Source of the DNA: Nipponacmea schrenckii
Taxonomy: Eukaryota > Mollusca > Gastropoda > Lottiidae
Direction: 5' to 3'
NCBI GenBank assembly: GCA_030562195.1
Contig: JAUJPP010000002.1
Span: 3,224,001 to 3,288,000, forward strand
Length of the DNA stretch: 64,000 bases
In this document: one piece after another, positions 1-13,200 of the stretch
Numbering within the stretch: the stretch's first letter is position 1
Layout of the letters: each line of letters opens with the position of its first letter
Translations under genes and position numbers: made by a program
Notes under the pieces: generated by a model
The model's database searches: none
The model's input: the letters and a program-made list of their open reading frames with translations, nothing else
Told to the model about the DNA's origin: nothing

Positions 1-1450
1 AAGTAAAACTTTGGCCACCATCTTGAAATGTCACTTTTTTGTAAAACTCAAAATGGGGCCTCTACGGTAGAAGCGATTTGCGTGATATTTGCATTTTTGG
101 AAAGTTCATTCGATTGCGAAAAACTTATGGGAAGCCGATTTTTGAATTTTGCTCTTGCATTTTTGCAACATCCGGTTGAATTTTTTCGAAGTTTGGGGGC
201 TTATTTCTCGTGAACTTTAGTAGGTCAAAGGTCTTTGACCTTGGCTATCAGTTGCTACTTTCACCTTTGACCTCCGACGAGTACTTCCGGTTTTATAACT
301 GCCCAAAAACAGCAAAATTCGCAACTTTGGACTGCTCTAGAGCGTGACCTAATTAATTTAGAGAGTTGATATTTTCAGATTCTTAAAGTGCTTTTTGTCC
401 TCTTTCCAACGATATATAACAAAAGTTTGTAAAATGAAAATTGAAGTTTTTGATTTTTGAAAATTTAAGTATATTTTGCCGTATTTACGTTTGCTTGAAA
501 TGTATGTATGTATATCTCGTGATCTATTTGATGTACAAACTTCAAATTTGTACCATGAAGATTCATTTTGAATGTGATTAGATTCACGCTAAAAAAATGA
601 GATGGGCGTGGCACATCCGGCTAAATTTCGAATTTACCCTTTTCATGGGTCAGCGAATTACGTCTGTAGGAAATAGCGTTTTTTAAAAAAAGTACTTTGC
701 ACACAGACACCTCATTGCTTTGGCCAATTCATTATAGAAAATCAGATAATTCGGCCTGTTTGTTGCAAGTTTTCGACAATAGCAAACCGGTTGATTTTTT
801 TCTAATTTTGGAAGCTTATTTCTCGTGACCTTGACCCTTGGTGGCCTTGACCTTTAGTAGGTCAAAGGTCATTGACCGTGTCTATCATTTAATATTTTGA
901 TATTTGACCTCCGACGTCCACTTCCGGTTTTATAGCTGCCTGAAAACAGCAAAATTCACAACTTTGGACTGCTTTAGAGCGTGACCTAATTAATTTAGAG
1001 TTTTTTTTATTTTCAGATTCTTAGGGCGCTTTTTGTCCACTTTCCAATAATGTATAAGAAAAGTTTTTAAAATTAAAATTTAATTTTTGCACTTTTAAAA
1101 TTAAAGTACATTTTGCTTTTTTGAAATGTATTTGTGCATATCTCGTGATCTATTAGATGTACAAGCTTCAAATTGGTACCGTGAATATATATTTTGAATG
1201 TTATTAGATTTACGCAAAAAAAAAAATGAGATGGGCGTGGCACATCCTGGTAAACTTTCAATTTAGCATTTATATAGGTCAGCGAATTATGTAAGTAGGA
1301 AATGACGTTTTTCCAAAAAATTCTTTGCACACAGATACCTCGTTGCTTTGGCCATATGCTCCCAGAAAATCAGATGTTTCGGCCCGTCTGTTGCAATTTT
1401 GCGACGTTTGCAAAGTCCCACTCTGTGCCACAAGTGGTTCTAGTATTGTA
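1..1450. repeat. Two diverged head-to-tail copies of a ~0.63-kb interspersed repeat
   Basis: Blocks recur about 630-640 bp apart. The 'cttccggttttata' block with 'gcaactttggactgct' near 285-340 comes back near 925-975, and the 'gagatgggcgtggcacatcc' block near 600 comes back near 1227. Short ORFs inside are not conserved between the copies, so I call no gene. The end of copy 2 (about 1388-1443, 'gcaaagtcccactctgt') also matches the end of a block in the THUMPD1 intron at about 42550-42602. This shows a dispersed family. The class is not recognised. Confidence 0.75.
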
Positions 1451-3498
1451 ATTTTAATTGTAGCTGCCTTCCACCATTGCAGTGTGTTTTTTAAAAAAAA
1501 CGCTGGGTATTAAGGGATAGTTTTTTTTTAACTCATTGTCCAATCAGGAAAACTTATGCACAGGGTAAACAAAAATTCTTATAATTATTGAATACATTAT
1601 AGTATAATGTCAATCAATGATGTCTAAGGTAAATGACATTTACATGACAGTCTACTTCACAAACATAGGATTCAAATTTACTTGATTTATAACTTCACTA
1701 TAAAAAAATACCCTGAAGCTTATAGGTCCTGTCATAAATATAATTAAATAAAACATAAGTAATGTATGAAGCAAACATATTCAGAGCAGTATTCTGTATT
1801 CATCATGGATTATTTAAAGGAGATTTTCACACAAATAGTAAGTACCCTATGCCCGCATTGTTATATCATATGGATATATTCATTCCACAAAACACAAAAA
1901 AAGCTGTATGAACAGTTTCCTGATTCTATACCGTTTTTCAAAACAATAAAATAATTGTGGCTTTCCCTCAGCTACCTGTATATTAAAGCCCAGACTCCTT
2001 ATATTTGTCATCAAGACAAAAATCTCTCCTATTTTAAGTTTAAATAGTGCAATTAACCTGAATACTGTGACTGTGGATAGCACACATGTAAACTGTTGCA
2101 TATACCGTGCACGTAGCGAACCAAAGGAGTCTGGGTTATGGGCTTTACACATAAGAAAAACGCTATGATAAACAAAGAACATTGACATTCTGCAAAAACA
2201 ATGAAAGCAACATAGGAAATGTACTTAGAAAATCAAGAATTCTCATTTTTAAGCTCAGCTAAAAATATAAGCATAAGAAATTCAAATTCAAGCATGCCCC
2301 TTTCAGTGTTGCAATATAACTATTTGATATTATTAAGGATTGTTCCTTTATCTATATTAAAAATGTTGTGATAGTTTAGATCCTGCTGAATTAAAGATGG
2401 TATGGGTGTGCTTGGTGCAAACAATAATCAGATATATTTATATCAAAAGGTATAAGCTTATTATGTTGTCATATGACTAAAATATTGAAAGTTTTAAACT
2501 TGACCAAAAAGAGTCTTTGTTCATCAGTGACTGTCGTTAAAACTAAACAACAGAATCCCTCTATATTCAAATAATAAATAATACTAGGTAATTGATCAAT
2601 AAACAAAGTATTTCTGAAACATGTGTAAAAGCCTTTTTTAAAAAATTACTTAGTTTAATGAATATATATCCCCTTTTATAAGCTAAGAGATATATAGAGA
2701 ATCTTAAACAAGTGCTTATGTAATATGAAATTTATGAAATGAGTTGCCAGATCAAATATTACCCACGCCTTGAGGGTAATATTTGTTCTGGAACCAAATT
2801 TCATAAATTTCATATTACATAAGCACGAGTTTAAGATTCTTTTTATCACACAACTATTGATAAATGCATATTTAGTTTAAATCCCATGTCTCATTTCAAA
2901 GAATGAATGGCTTTCATTTTGACGTCAGCCTCTTTGTGATGTCGTCTGCTTCATAACTGTTTGAGGAATTAATGTCAGCCTGTAGCTTCTATATAGTCCG
3001 AGTCACTGACTTTCAATTCATGAAATATTGGCTGACCAAATCCTTTTGGCACAATTTTGGTGACAAGGGCATGCCCTTTACCGTCAATTTTAACCGAGTC
3101 GCCAACAAGAAACGACATCGTTGTTGTTATGGGAAAGTGGCGCATGAATACATTATTTACATTTTACCCAATTTGCATAGTTATGAACCTGTGCTACTGT
3201 GTCATATCGTTTTTCCGAACTGGCGTTCTGAACTCGTAATTGTTATCCAGCTTTTCTATTTATTAATTAATTTCACCTTCTAATGGAGTGTGCTTGTGTG
3301 TTAAGTGATTCAACAATTAGCAAGCATACAAAATGTTATGAAAATAAAACTGAACTAGAGAAATATCTGTTGGCACTTATCTTTGCAGGAGTTAAATACG
3401 TTTACTCTTGATTGTGATGATATATTGATAATTGGAGTTGTCTTGCTCGTATAGACTTTTATTATTTATTTCTTTATAAAATATAAAAAGGTACAAAC
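1451..3498. other. Non-coding AT-rich stretch with one large hairpin
   Basis: I see no exon that I can support here. The only clear structure is the inverted repeat at 2698-2840, listed separately. For the minus-strand gene whose first coding exon is at 3499-3714 this stretch is intron 1 or part of it, because the next coding exon should lie at lower coordinates. Confidence 0.5.
2698..2840. repeat. Long inverted repeat (hairpin / MITE-like)
   Basis: The left arm starts 'agaatcttaaac' and runs through 'gtgcttatgtaatatgaaat'. It is mirrored as reverse complement by 'atttcatattacataagcac' and 'gtttaagattct' at the right end. Inside, 'caaatattaccc' pairs with 'gggtaatatttg' around a loop of about 9 nt. 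The arms are about 65 nt with few mismatches. The structure suggests a small non-autonomous DNA transposon or a foldback element. No target-site duplication was identified with confidence. Confidence 0.8.
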
Positions 3499-3714
3499 CT
3501 CATTCCTGTTCCTGGTCTAGGCATTCCTATATTTTGAGATTCAGATGTTGACGACGCTTGGATAGACATGGAATCTATTTTGCTATTTAAATTTGTTTTC
3601 TCCGTATATTCCTCAGATTCATCAATGGAGTCTGATCTCAGATCAAACACCCTCTTTTTGGGCTTCTCTTCGTTACTATTTACTTCACTTTCAGCCATTC
3701 TGTTTGAATTTTAT
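3499..3714 (-). CDS. 5' coding exon of an unidentified minus-strand gene (partial)
   Basis: The exon is bounded by an acceptor (CTTATCTTTTCAG, ending at 3715) and a donor (AG|GTTTGT, intron from 3498). The ATG is at 3698, after 16 nt of 5' UTR, so at least one non-coding exon should lie upstream. The coding part, 3698-3499, gives 66 codons plus 2 nt (phase 2). It starts MAESEVNSNEEKPKKRVFDL and is rich in Ser, Glu and Lys, which suggests a disordered, acidic N-terminus; it ends at PRPGTGMR. I do not recognise the family. The rest of the protein lies at lower coordinates, in or beyond the first 3.4 kb, where I could not find a following exon. Reality as an exon rests on two consistent splice sites and the in-frame start. 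Confidence 0.6.
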
Positions 3715-3989
3715 CTGAAAAGATAAGCAGTCATTTTATTTAGTATATCAATGCATCAATTCAAATTAAAAAACAAAAAATATTTGTGTACAACTGTATA
3801 TCATAAGTTTTTTAACTAACTGTCAAAGATGATTTTCCAAAGTATTGCACATTTGCACCAATTTGACTGTCCAAATGTCATTTTACAAAGTCATGTTCAC
3901 AAGCAAAAATTCCAAGCCAACATTGAACATATTCCTCAAAGTTATCGACTGACATTTTTTTTCAATTCAACCCAAAGTCTAATTCCAAT

Positions 3990-4200
3990 AGTCAAGTCAA
4001 GTCAAAATTAACATTTCATTGGTAAATATTCCACTGTTAAGCCAAAGTCAACATCCCACTTACCAAGTAAAAATTCCACGCCAAAGTCAATAATCCACTG
4101 TCAAGTCCAAGTCCATAATCCACTGTCAAGTCCCAAGTCAATATTCAACTGTCCAGTCAACATTTCATTACCAAATAAACATTTCACTGCAAAGCCTATA
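3990..4200. repeat. Degenerate minisatellite, 'ccactgtcaagtccaagtc' type
   Basis: A loose tandem array of units of about 20-28 bp built from 'caaagtcaa', 'aatccactgtcaagt' and 'attccac' words. It lies upstream of the unidentified gene's coding exon. I see no coding content. Confidence 0.6.
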
Positions 4201-6438
4201 TTTCATATCTGCAATGGATGCAACAGTTTAAATGTTAGGGCTGCAAGACAATTACCTTGAGCTTCTCTTTCACCAATAGAAATCAGAACAATAAGGAAAC
4301 GATAAAACTGAATATTTCAACAAACATGAAGTTATAAAAATGTCTTAAAGCCTCAAAATAATCATAATTTATATTCTTCCCTTATATAACATTTGACTAA
4401 ACTTTCATAACAGACAGGTCTTGCCATATTCTAGAAATTTATTTACTCACACTTACATTTAGATGTTATGTAACTGTTAAATAGATGCTTCTGATATATA
4501 AATCAACATAATAAATAAAAGATAATACAACCGTTATCTCTTGTTACAATTATCTCTTAAATATTTAATTAAAGTGGCCCTGTTGCACAATTATCTGAAG
4601 AATACTGCTTAAAAGAATACTTCCTCTTAGAATGGACATAAAATTTAAAGTCTTGGTCATAATGAAAACTTATTCAACAGTTGGTCCCACCAGGTGCCAT
4701 AGCTAATGAATAGTATTTCTATATATAAAATGATACCGGTATAATCATTAAACTATGACATAGTTAAACGCATCTACGTATGTTTCAAAAAGTTTTATTG
4801 GATAATTAACTGAGTCTGAGGAATAATTGGATTGTAAAGGGATTTGGTCTTAAGACAACTCTGATGGACGAAGATTCATTTTAGCCAATCTTTTGGTTCT
4901 AGAATTTGATCTCGTTAAAAGTAGGATCTAATTCATTATAGATATAGAGGAGATCTTTATTCAAGAATTTTTGACACTCAAAATATTTCCCAATTTTCAA
5001 TTCTACTTTTTAGGTTACATGTTTAGAGATGACAGTTTATATATTTCAAGCTCCAAATAAATTGAAAAATAATCTGAATCGCCCTTTAAATCTATGCTTA
5101 TTTTGGTTTGAATCAAACATGGCCTATGAATGTGATATGAACCTTATCAAATATAGGCCTCCTCAAAACTTGTTTTTGATAATTCACCTGATGATAATAG
5201 ATGATTAATCTCCTAAAAGACTCAGACTCAAAAACATTTTATGCTAATGACTGTATACAAATGTAGTCTTTCTAAAAACATTTATTTTGAAATGTCCATG
5301 TAATTTTTTCAAATCATTTTTCTTCTAGCCCTTTAGGATTTTTGCACATGCCTAAGATCGACTGACATTTTATCTAGATTTGGGATTTTATGTCTGAAAT
5401 TATTTTCTTTCATATTTTGGAGATAATGAGAGATTTACATGTCAAACAATATTTCTTACAATAGTCAATATTTGTGTGCAGAAACAGTCCAAACTGATCT
5501 TGATAAAATGGTGTGGTCGACTTTCAGTTTGACTGGCTCAAGATTATCATAATAATATTATGAATTTTTTTCCAGAAACTAAGTATTGGTCAGGCTTTCA
5601 TATGACATATTATAAAGTTTTCAAAAAGATTTCTACCTAGAAAAAGTACCTATTATTATATGATAATAATATATTATCGAAACAGATTGCAAATAATTTG
5701 TCTGTCTATCCGGTGTTCAAATCACAAACTAAATATTATTTCATAATGATCATTTTTAACGAACCGGACATAAATTTGGAGTCACATTTCATAAAAATGC
5801 AATAGCATTTGAAATTACTCAATATAAATCTCATAAATTACCCTCTAAAGAATTAGGCTAATACAACTACACTGATAAATGGATCCAGCTATTTCAAGAT
5901 GATTGTGGGGTTAGAAACCCAAAGGAGCTGTCATATTGCTCTACATTAGGTTTCCATATAATATACAACAAATCCTTATATCTATTATAGCTTATAGTAT
6001 ATGATTTCCCGGTTGAGACTTGACATTTCACAAAAATCTCAATCAGTACAGTAGACTAGTACAGTTGATCTCCTTCCTACTGCCACGCACTGGTAGTGGG
6101 AATGAAATTCGTTTGTTGTTAGTGAAAAGAATCTTTGAAAATCCAAATTTGTACAAGTGAATCAATAACAATCACTACATTAGTATTACTTATCAAAACA
6201 TTCAGTAATATTTAATCAATGTCTTCTTACACATTGCAAGGGAGACAATTTTGATCACTGGCACTGGCTTAAAAAAAACATGTATTGTAAATAAACAAAC
6301 ATTTCATCATCATGTAAAGCATTTCAATTCAGGAATTTATCGCTCCTTTATTGAGAAAGTTACCTGATAGTCATTAGATTTCAATTGGTAACCTTCTTCA
6401 TAAAATCGAGACAATCAGCGTGCTTTTCAGGACAAGAT
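4201..6438. other. Non-coding AT-rich stretch
   Basis: I see no supportable exon, RNA gene or clear repeat here. It probably belongs to the 5' intron or upstream region of the minus-strand gene starting at 3698. Confidence 0.4.
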
Positions 6439-6627
6439 TTATGTGTAACCGTGCAAAAAAAAATACTTCCATTCATCGGCTGATGGTGGCGTGAGAATGT
6501 ATGATAATGCATGTTCAGGGGCTCGAATTTGACACTCGTTTTCGATTATCCAGGCGGAAGGACAGTCTTGCAGCTCGGAATGTCCGAAATAAGCTCCCAT
6601 AGTGGACAAGTCTACATATTTACACAA
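6439..6627 (-). other. CpG-containing open segment; possible first exon
   Basis: This is a 62-codon open frame on the minus strand with noticeably more CpG and GC than its surroundings. It lies about 2.7 kb upstream of the coding exon at 3499-3714, which needs an upstream 5' UTR exon. It could be that UTR exon, a small separate ORF, or chance. A possible donor (GAA|GTATTT) lies near the end, but splicing it to 3714 does not keep the ORF open, so a coding link to that gene is not supported. I recognise no protein family. Confidence 0.2.
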
Positions 6628-7002
6628 TAAAACGATGTGGCTTCATTTCAAATCAATCTTAAGCTCTAATTTCTTTCAATAAATTCTTATTATAGATCTT
6701 TGTTGATAGAGCTAATGTTTAGTGAACTTCACTTGAAGAGTAGTCCGAAACTAGTCATGTCCTCGGCAGATGTCTTCACTCGCAGCCTAATTAATATCCC
6801 AACAATTCCCATTTAATTTACGCCTACACTTCAGAAAAATTCTCATGCACTAGGGTACTTTTTTTCAGTTTTGGCAAGCTACCCTTCGTAGGTCTACAAA
6901 GTAGTCTAAATTTGTAGGCTTTACCTTTTGAGGTTTTGAATATATTATTTCTATTAAATTATATCACAAATTCCCAAAATAGGGGAAAACAATTAAAATT
7001 TT

Positions 7003-7093
7003 ATAAATTTGTCCTGTTTTATAACGTTTCGGCTAAATGCCTTCTTCAGAAACACTTTGAGTGTTTGAAACGTTACAAAACAGGACAAATTTA
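7003..7093. repeat. Inverted repeat with 27-nt arms
   Basis: 'aaatttgtcctgtttta..aacgtttc' at 7003-7030 is mirrored by 'gaaacgtt..aaaacaggacaaattt' at about 7067-7093, with a loop of about 35 nt that contains 'ggctaaatgccttcttcag'. This is a foldback element or transposon terminus; no ORF belongs to it. Confidence 0.75.
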
Positions 7094-7341
7094 TATTATT
7101 TCTGTTATACAGTGCCGGTACTATAAAATTTTGTTTAAATCGAGTATCAACCTCCTTCTGGGTAGGCTAACCAGCGGCCCGTTGAGTTGTAGCCCACTTA
7201 GGGTAGTGAGGTACACCTTCAGATTAGAAGCGTTTTTCATAAGGCTATAATAAATCTAATGGATAGCTTACATCGTAGTTCTGCGGATAAGCTCCCATAA
7301 AATGAGAATTGTGTACTTTTTTAGAAAACCTATAAACTTCT

Positions 7342-7674
7342 AGCATAGTTAGCTTATACCATCAATCAATTGTACCATGGGCTTCACCAAGGTGTGAGGA
7401 AAAACCGGTTTGACTTCCTTGCAGCTGACCAACTTTTGGATTTTAGCCAATGGAATTCAGGTTAGACGCTCAAGTCTCATTCTGTGATCATATATGGTGT
7501 TCTACACATTAAGATTTGCAGTGGCTGGACCAACGCCCTGGAAATGGCCAACATTGCAAGGTTTGGAACAGCCAATCGAGCCATGTCACTCCCATTCATG
7601 CTGATGCCATTCAACCAGATAATTTGCCTTTTGAGAGTGATGCTAATAGAGAATTGAGTCCACTTTTGTCTTAA
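7342..7674 (+). pseudogene. Possible coding remnant or short two-exon fragment, plus strand
   Basis: This patch has clearly higher GC than its surroundings. One frame is open from about 7342 to 7460 and encodes VRKNRFDFLAADQLLDF, then QWNS before a donor-like G|GTTAGA. A second open segment, 7514-7674, follows an AAG acceptor-like site in the matching phase and runs (LQWLDQRPGNG ... ELSPLLS) to a TAA at 7672-7674. Joined this way the frame is continuous. The implied intron is only 53 nt and the acceptor is weak, so a decayed gene or transposon fragment is at least as likely. I do not recognise the protein family. Confidence 0.25.
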
Positions 7675-9119
7675 TACCCTACCCTCTCGTGAACGTAACT
7701 TTAAGATGTACGTGAAATCCCCATGAAGCAGATTATAGGAGAGGGGTTATATAGGCGTAAGCCTGTTCTCCAATCCTTTTCATACATGTAGGCCTATGTA
7801 TAAAATATTGTTTATTAAATAAAAGGAGATTACGCCCTGGATTTACAGTCTAGGTTACACCCTCTACCCAAATTCAATACCAAAAATATCCATTGCAAAA
7901 GATATCAACACCTTACACAAGACCATGTCAAGTTTCAAAGTGATTGAAAATTGCAGCTTGTATTGTGCTTCATTAAAAATTGTAGCATGGATTTTGACTG
8001 AGTCAAGGACAATAATAAAAAACATTAAATTTCAAGTTTGATCTTGACCAAGGTCAATTTGAATGGTCACACCAGGTTTTATCTAAATCAGATAGTCTCG
8101 GTTTTGCCTACAAGAAATTTTGAAAAGAGCGACTAATAGGTTACTGACAGACAAGGGTCAAGAGAATCTACCACAATTCCATGTGGGCACATAAAAATAG
8201 AAAGAAATTTTCTTAACAATCTTTTTAATGCTTAAGATTACAGCTAACATATTGCACTTTTTGGTTGGATACGTAATATCAAAATAATGCACAATTTAAA
8301 GAGAAAATGATACAATTAACAGTTTTTGGTCAAAAAACAATGTCATTTGTAACAACATATAGTATTTTTAATTTATAAAAGTCTACTACCAGGTTCCATA
8401 GGTTCTGGAATTTGAGCAGCATAAATTGGGCAACAATCCCCTCCATAATACAAACATGGCTATTTCTGTGAGTAAAGGTATAAATGTATTCTTAAGAATA
8501 GTAGGTTGTGTCTGATACTCAGTAGCACAAATAAGTAGTACAGTAAATATATATAAATATGTATAAAACCATCGCCAATCTTTTCGAGATGAGAGATTAA
8601 AAAACAGCACCGAACTCAGTAAATTTATTTGGACTTTGAAAAAAAACAACGAAGACTATAAGATAAAGTGGAAAATTCTAGGACGCTCATCATCATACTC
8701 AAATATATCAAAAAGATGTAACCTTTGTACCCTGGAAAAGTTTTTCATCATTTGTCACCCTGAAAAATCAGCCTTAAACAAGCGTTCGGAGCTAATCAGC
8801 ACGTGTCGCCATTCACGCAAATTTCTCCTACAAAATGACGTCTAATTTACCTTGTGTAGTTACTGTGAACACGTGCATGCATAGCAATATTTCAAACCAA
8901 ACCGTCTTGTTCTCCTGACGAGTGGTAGCAAATCTACTACGAAACAGACTGTTGAGAAAACTTAATGTTTATGTGAAATTGTTCGTTTTCTAATCATCTA
9001 TAAATATGTATATGTATACAAAAAAATAGATGGCATGCCAGGCATGCAGATATACATCCACTGGCAGAACAGTAACAATCACCAATATGAAATATTGAAC
9101 CTTCATAATTATACTTCTT

Positions 9120-9540
9120 TGAACTTTCTGGGGTTATAATGAACAATATTACCATGTTTCTTCAAAATCATTTAAGAAATATGTCTTCTAGCGTATTTTA
9201 GAATATAAATTGGACTTGTTTCAAGAACGAGCAAAAACTTATATTAAATTTGTTTATTTTTAATTTTTTGGGTTTTCAAAAGGCTTCATCCTTGTTTATA
9301 ACAAACGCCCACACCATGTTTGTCAAAATCTCTCAAGAATTACGGCTCCTAGAGTGTTTATGAGCTAAAATTTGAATGTGTTTGAAATAAAAAGGGAAGT
9401 AACTCATTAAATATTCTTTGTATTTCTTCTTATTTTCAGTAGGGTTCTTCCTTAGTGATTACAACACTCTCACCAAGTTTTATCAAAATCCATCAAGACA
9501 GAGGGATTGGACAGACATGGGTGACACCAATATATGCTCT
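9120..9540. repeat. Degenerate tandem repeats of ~150 bp
   Basis: Three successive blocks share the pattern 'cttcatccttgtttataacaa ... accatgtttgtcaaaat', then 'agaattac', then 'gggaagtaactc'. The last block ends 'ggacagacatgggtgacacc'. A similar fragment lies near 7860-8160. They resemble the long-period repeats at 30.6-31.75 kb and 50.2-51.5 kb in style but not obviously in sequence. Confidence 0.5.
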
Positions 9541-9769
9541 ACAATTCATGTGCAGAATCAAACTAATAATAATACTTGACCATCCAAACCACTCACGAAA
9601 AATGTAATGGTATGACAAGCTGGATTCTAATGAATAGTGAGCCTATAAAAAGCATTCATATAGTTAACAGATTTGGCTAACAAATTATGTCTGAAAAATA
9701 ATAAATAAAGCACATGTATTTGATACAAGTTCAAGCTACCAGATACTGTTTAAAGATTTCAAGACTTGC

Positions 9770-9935
9770 CTTAAGGTGATACTGTGATTTTTTAGTTCTC
9801 AAGAAAGGTCAATATGAGTATATTCATCAGTGAACTTACCTGATGTCATAAAGTAACAGAATCCCTTAAAATATGGAAAACTTATTAAGTGTTTTTCAAT
9901 AATCAAATGCATCTTCATGGATAATTACTTTTTTT
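9770..9935 (+). repeat. MITE-like fragment, family 1
   Basis: The segment 'agttctcaagaaaggtcaat' through 'tattcatcagtgaactta', 'aagtaacagaatcccttaaaat' and 'catggataattact' matches the reverse complement of the right half of the element at 14250-14525 (inside a P450 intron). The two copies establish a dispersed family. Confidence 0.65.
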
Positions 9936-10201
9936 TATATCCTTTTTTATGTTATTTATGACAGCAGGTATATTTACTCTTGAAAAGAGCTCTTACTGAC
10001 CAAATTTTAATTTTATGTTTTTATCCAAGACTAATTATCCTTTAACATAACTTAAAACAGACTGTTGGCTGTATTTTCTCCAATAAATTGAAAAACAATT
10101 TTGACATTTGTATACATGTATTGGTTATTTATCAAAATCTGTCTGAGCACAACATTAAAGTATGTTATTCTGGAATGAGATGTTCAGCTAGGTAAAGAGA
10201 A

Positions 10202-10207
10202 TTTATT
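10202..10207 (-). terminator. Candidate poly(A) signal AATAAA for the P450 gene
   Basis: AATAAA on the minus strand lies 57 nt after the CYP39A1-type stop codon at 10264-10266. It is the first canonical hexamer in the 3' UTR, so it is a plausible cleavage signal. The use of this site is inferred. Confidence 0.5.
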
Positions 10208-10263
10208 TCCTTAATGGCATCATTTTCAGATCTTTGGTAATAGCTTAATGCATTGTACAGTTC

Positions 10264-13200
10264 TCATATAATATTCTTTCGGTGGAATTCTACCATACAT
10301 GGTCCTTGTGGCTGTTGGGTTCCGACTATATGAAATGGACTCTGAATAAAATATAAAACACTAATGAGAGCAGATCATATAAAACAAAATAAACAAATAA
10401 AAAACTAAATTATCTTTTCTTTAACTTGGGTTTTGAAGGTCACATATTCTGGAAACTTTCTTAGGGCTAACTTTTAGCACTGTTTCTAGGCTATCCTAGC
10501 ACTAAGATTGGTTATAGATAAGAGGGAATAGATGGCCCTGGACCCTATATGCTGGTTTACTCCTACTTCCACCCCCTAAGATGCTATCAGAATTCATCTT
10601 GATTTTCAGATTCTCTTCATACTTGATACATTATCATACTTTACTCTATATTTGATTTAATTGTGGTAGAAAGACTTATAGGGTAAAGGAACTTTGTGCT
10701 TTGAAGTTTTATATTTTGTAAAGTGGCCATGAGCTGTCCCTACTGTTTATATGACTAGAAATTAAAAGCAAAAGGAAACAAAGATTTCATAAAAACCCAC
10801 CGGTTGGGGAACGGGATCAAATGCTTCACATGTAAATTGTTTTAAAAACATAATCACAAATATCTGTATTTCCATTAAGCCAAACCATCTAAAATTTCAA
10901 GAAAATGAGAGTTATTCAAATTCAATGAACACCATTATTCCTTTATATTAAAAAAAAAACAAAGAAAATGTTTCAATATTGTAACACCATTCATTTAATT
11001 TGGTAACAATATAAACAATAAAAAAAGAAAAATATGCTTCAATGTCCATTAAACTCTCACTACAGGTGCATTATAAAAACAAAAGCAATGCTTTTTCTTG
11101 AAATCTCACCTTCCAGGACACTGAAATCTTCCACCTCCAAATGCAAAAAAATATTCAGGAAATATATTTCTCTCCACATCTTTCATGTTCCATCTTTCCT
11201 GTGAATAAATAAGTACATGTAGGTCTCAAACTTGCTGACCTATATCTATAGTCTGTGTTAAAGGGATTGTTAGGAGGTTTCCTAAATTTTGTTTGAGTAT
11301 CAGGGACACTTAGAGCATCAATTTGCACCATTCTAATTTCCAATCAGACTAAAAATAATCACAAAGGCCCGAGATGATAAATACTGGTACATATTTTGCG
11401 ATTATCGTTGTCCTATTGGAATTAGTACAAATTGATGCTATCAGTATGATGGATACACATAAAATTTTAAGAAAACCTCGTTATTTGTAATTAGAGGTTG
11501 ACTAAATGCAAAGCTGAGTCTTTGGTGATTTTCAAGGACTATTAATATTCTAGCCTTGTGCAAACTGATTAATAACCATAAGAATGTGATCACACATACT
11601 ATACTATAACCATCAGTTTGACAGACTCTCCATAAAATAGATACCAGCAAAAATATTATTGTGTTTTCCAATATTTAAGGTGGTGAACTTCTAGTTACTT
11701 ACAGGTTTATGTTCCTCTGGGTCAGGATAATGTTCAGGATTTCTATGAGCCCAGAATGGTGAAGCAAATATCAAATTACCAGCTGGTACTGTAAATTCCT
11801 GGAGTACAGTATATACAATTCCAATTGACTTGATCACAATTTTATAGTAATTTGAAGTAGGTTATAAGTTGTAGACTTTAGATGAAGTTTTCAGACTGTG
11901 CATTCAGACTGTTGATCAAGTATTCAGTCTGTTGATCAAGTATTCAGACTGTTGATCAAGCATACAGACTGTTGATCAAGTATTCAAACTGTTGATCAAG
12001 TCATTCAGACTGTTGATCAAGTCATTCAGACTGTTGATTAAGTCATTCAGACTGTTGATCAAGTATTCAAACTGTTGATCAAGTCATTCAGACTGTTGAT
12101 CAAGTCATTCAGACTGTTGATCAAGTAATTCAGACTGTTGATCAAGCATACAGACTGTTGATCAAGTATTCAAACTGTTGATCAAGTCATTCAGACTGTT
12201 GATCAAGTCATTCTGTTGATTAAGCATTCAGACAATGATCAAGTATTCAGACTGTTGGTCATGCATTCAGACTGTTGATCAAGCGTTTTTACTGTTGATC
12301 AAGCATTCAGACTGTTGATCAAACATTCAGACTGTTGAACAAAAATCGGAAGACTAAGATTAAATTTTGTTCCAGTAATTTATTCTATTAACCTCAGTAT
12401 TCTGATATAAATGGGTAGCTTTTAGAAAACATTTCAGAGAGTAGCAAAATTAAATCAAAAGAGAAAACAGGTAGTAAATTTCCATTTCTTTCTCTCTACC
12501 TTCAATAGCTCATATAATACTTACCCTTATTTTAAAAGGTTTGGCTACATAGCGAGGAATGATACCAGGTGATCTTAACCTGACAGTTTCTAAGATGCAA
12601 CTTTTTAAATACGGCATTTTTCGTAAATCAGCTTCAGTTACTGAACAAAAAAAATTACAAATACAATGTAAACAAATTGCTTGTTTTGACTTGCATAAAG
12701 ATGGTAGTTTTACAAAGTTTTGCAAATGACAACACTGTGCATTTTTCCAGGGCACCAACATTAATCTTCCAAATCATCTATAATGTTCGCAGTACAAGCT
12801 GTAGCCCTTTCCACGAACAGTTTTTCCTTGTCAAGGATAGATTGGATTTCAATGATAAATTAATACAATTATCAACTTTCAAATGATAACCTGAGAATGA
12901 ATGCCGGTTCATGCGAAAATACTCTTCAATATACCAACAAAAGTGGAAAGCCATTAGTATCTCTTTTAACTAGCAAATATATGAAAACTAGCATACTTGT
13001 TTCTAATTTCTCTGGAAGTTTTTCTTCAATTTCTTGACACACTTTTTCATAAACAGACGGTCTTGTTATGATAAAAGCCATTGTCCAAAATATCATCTAA
13101 AAATATACATTTTTAACAATTTCAAATAGGTTTTGATGGATTTCTTAAAAAATAACAGACCAACATGACAGTAAATTAAGAATGCCCCTCAATTGTAGCT

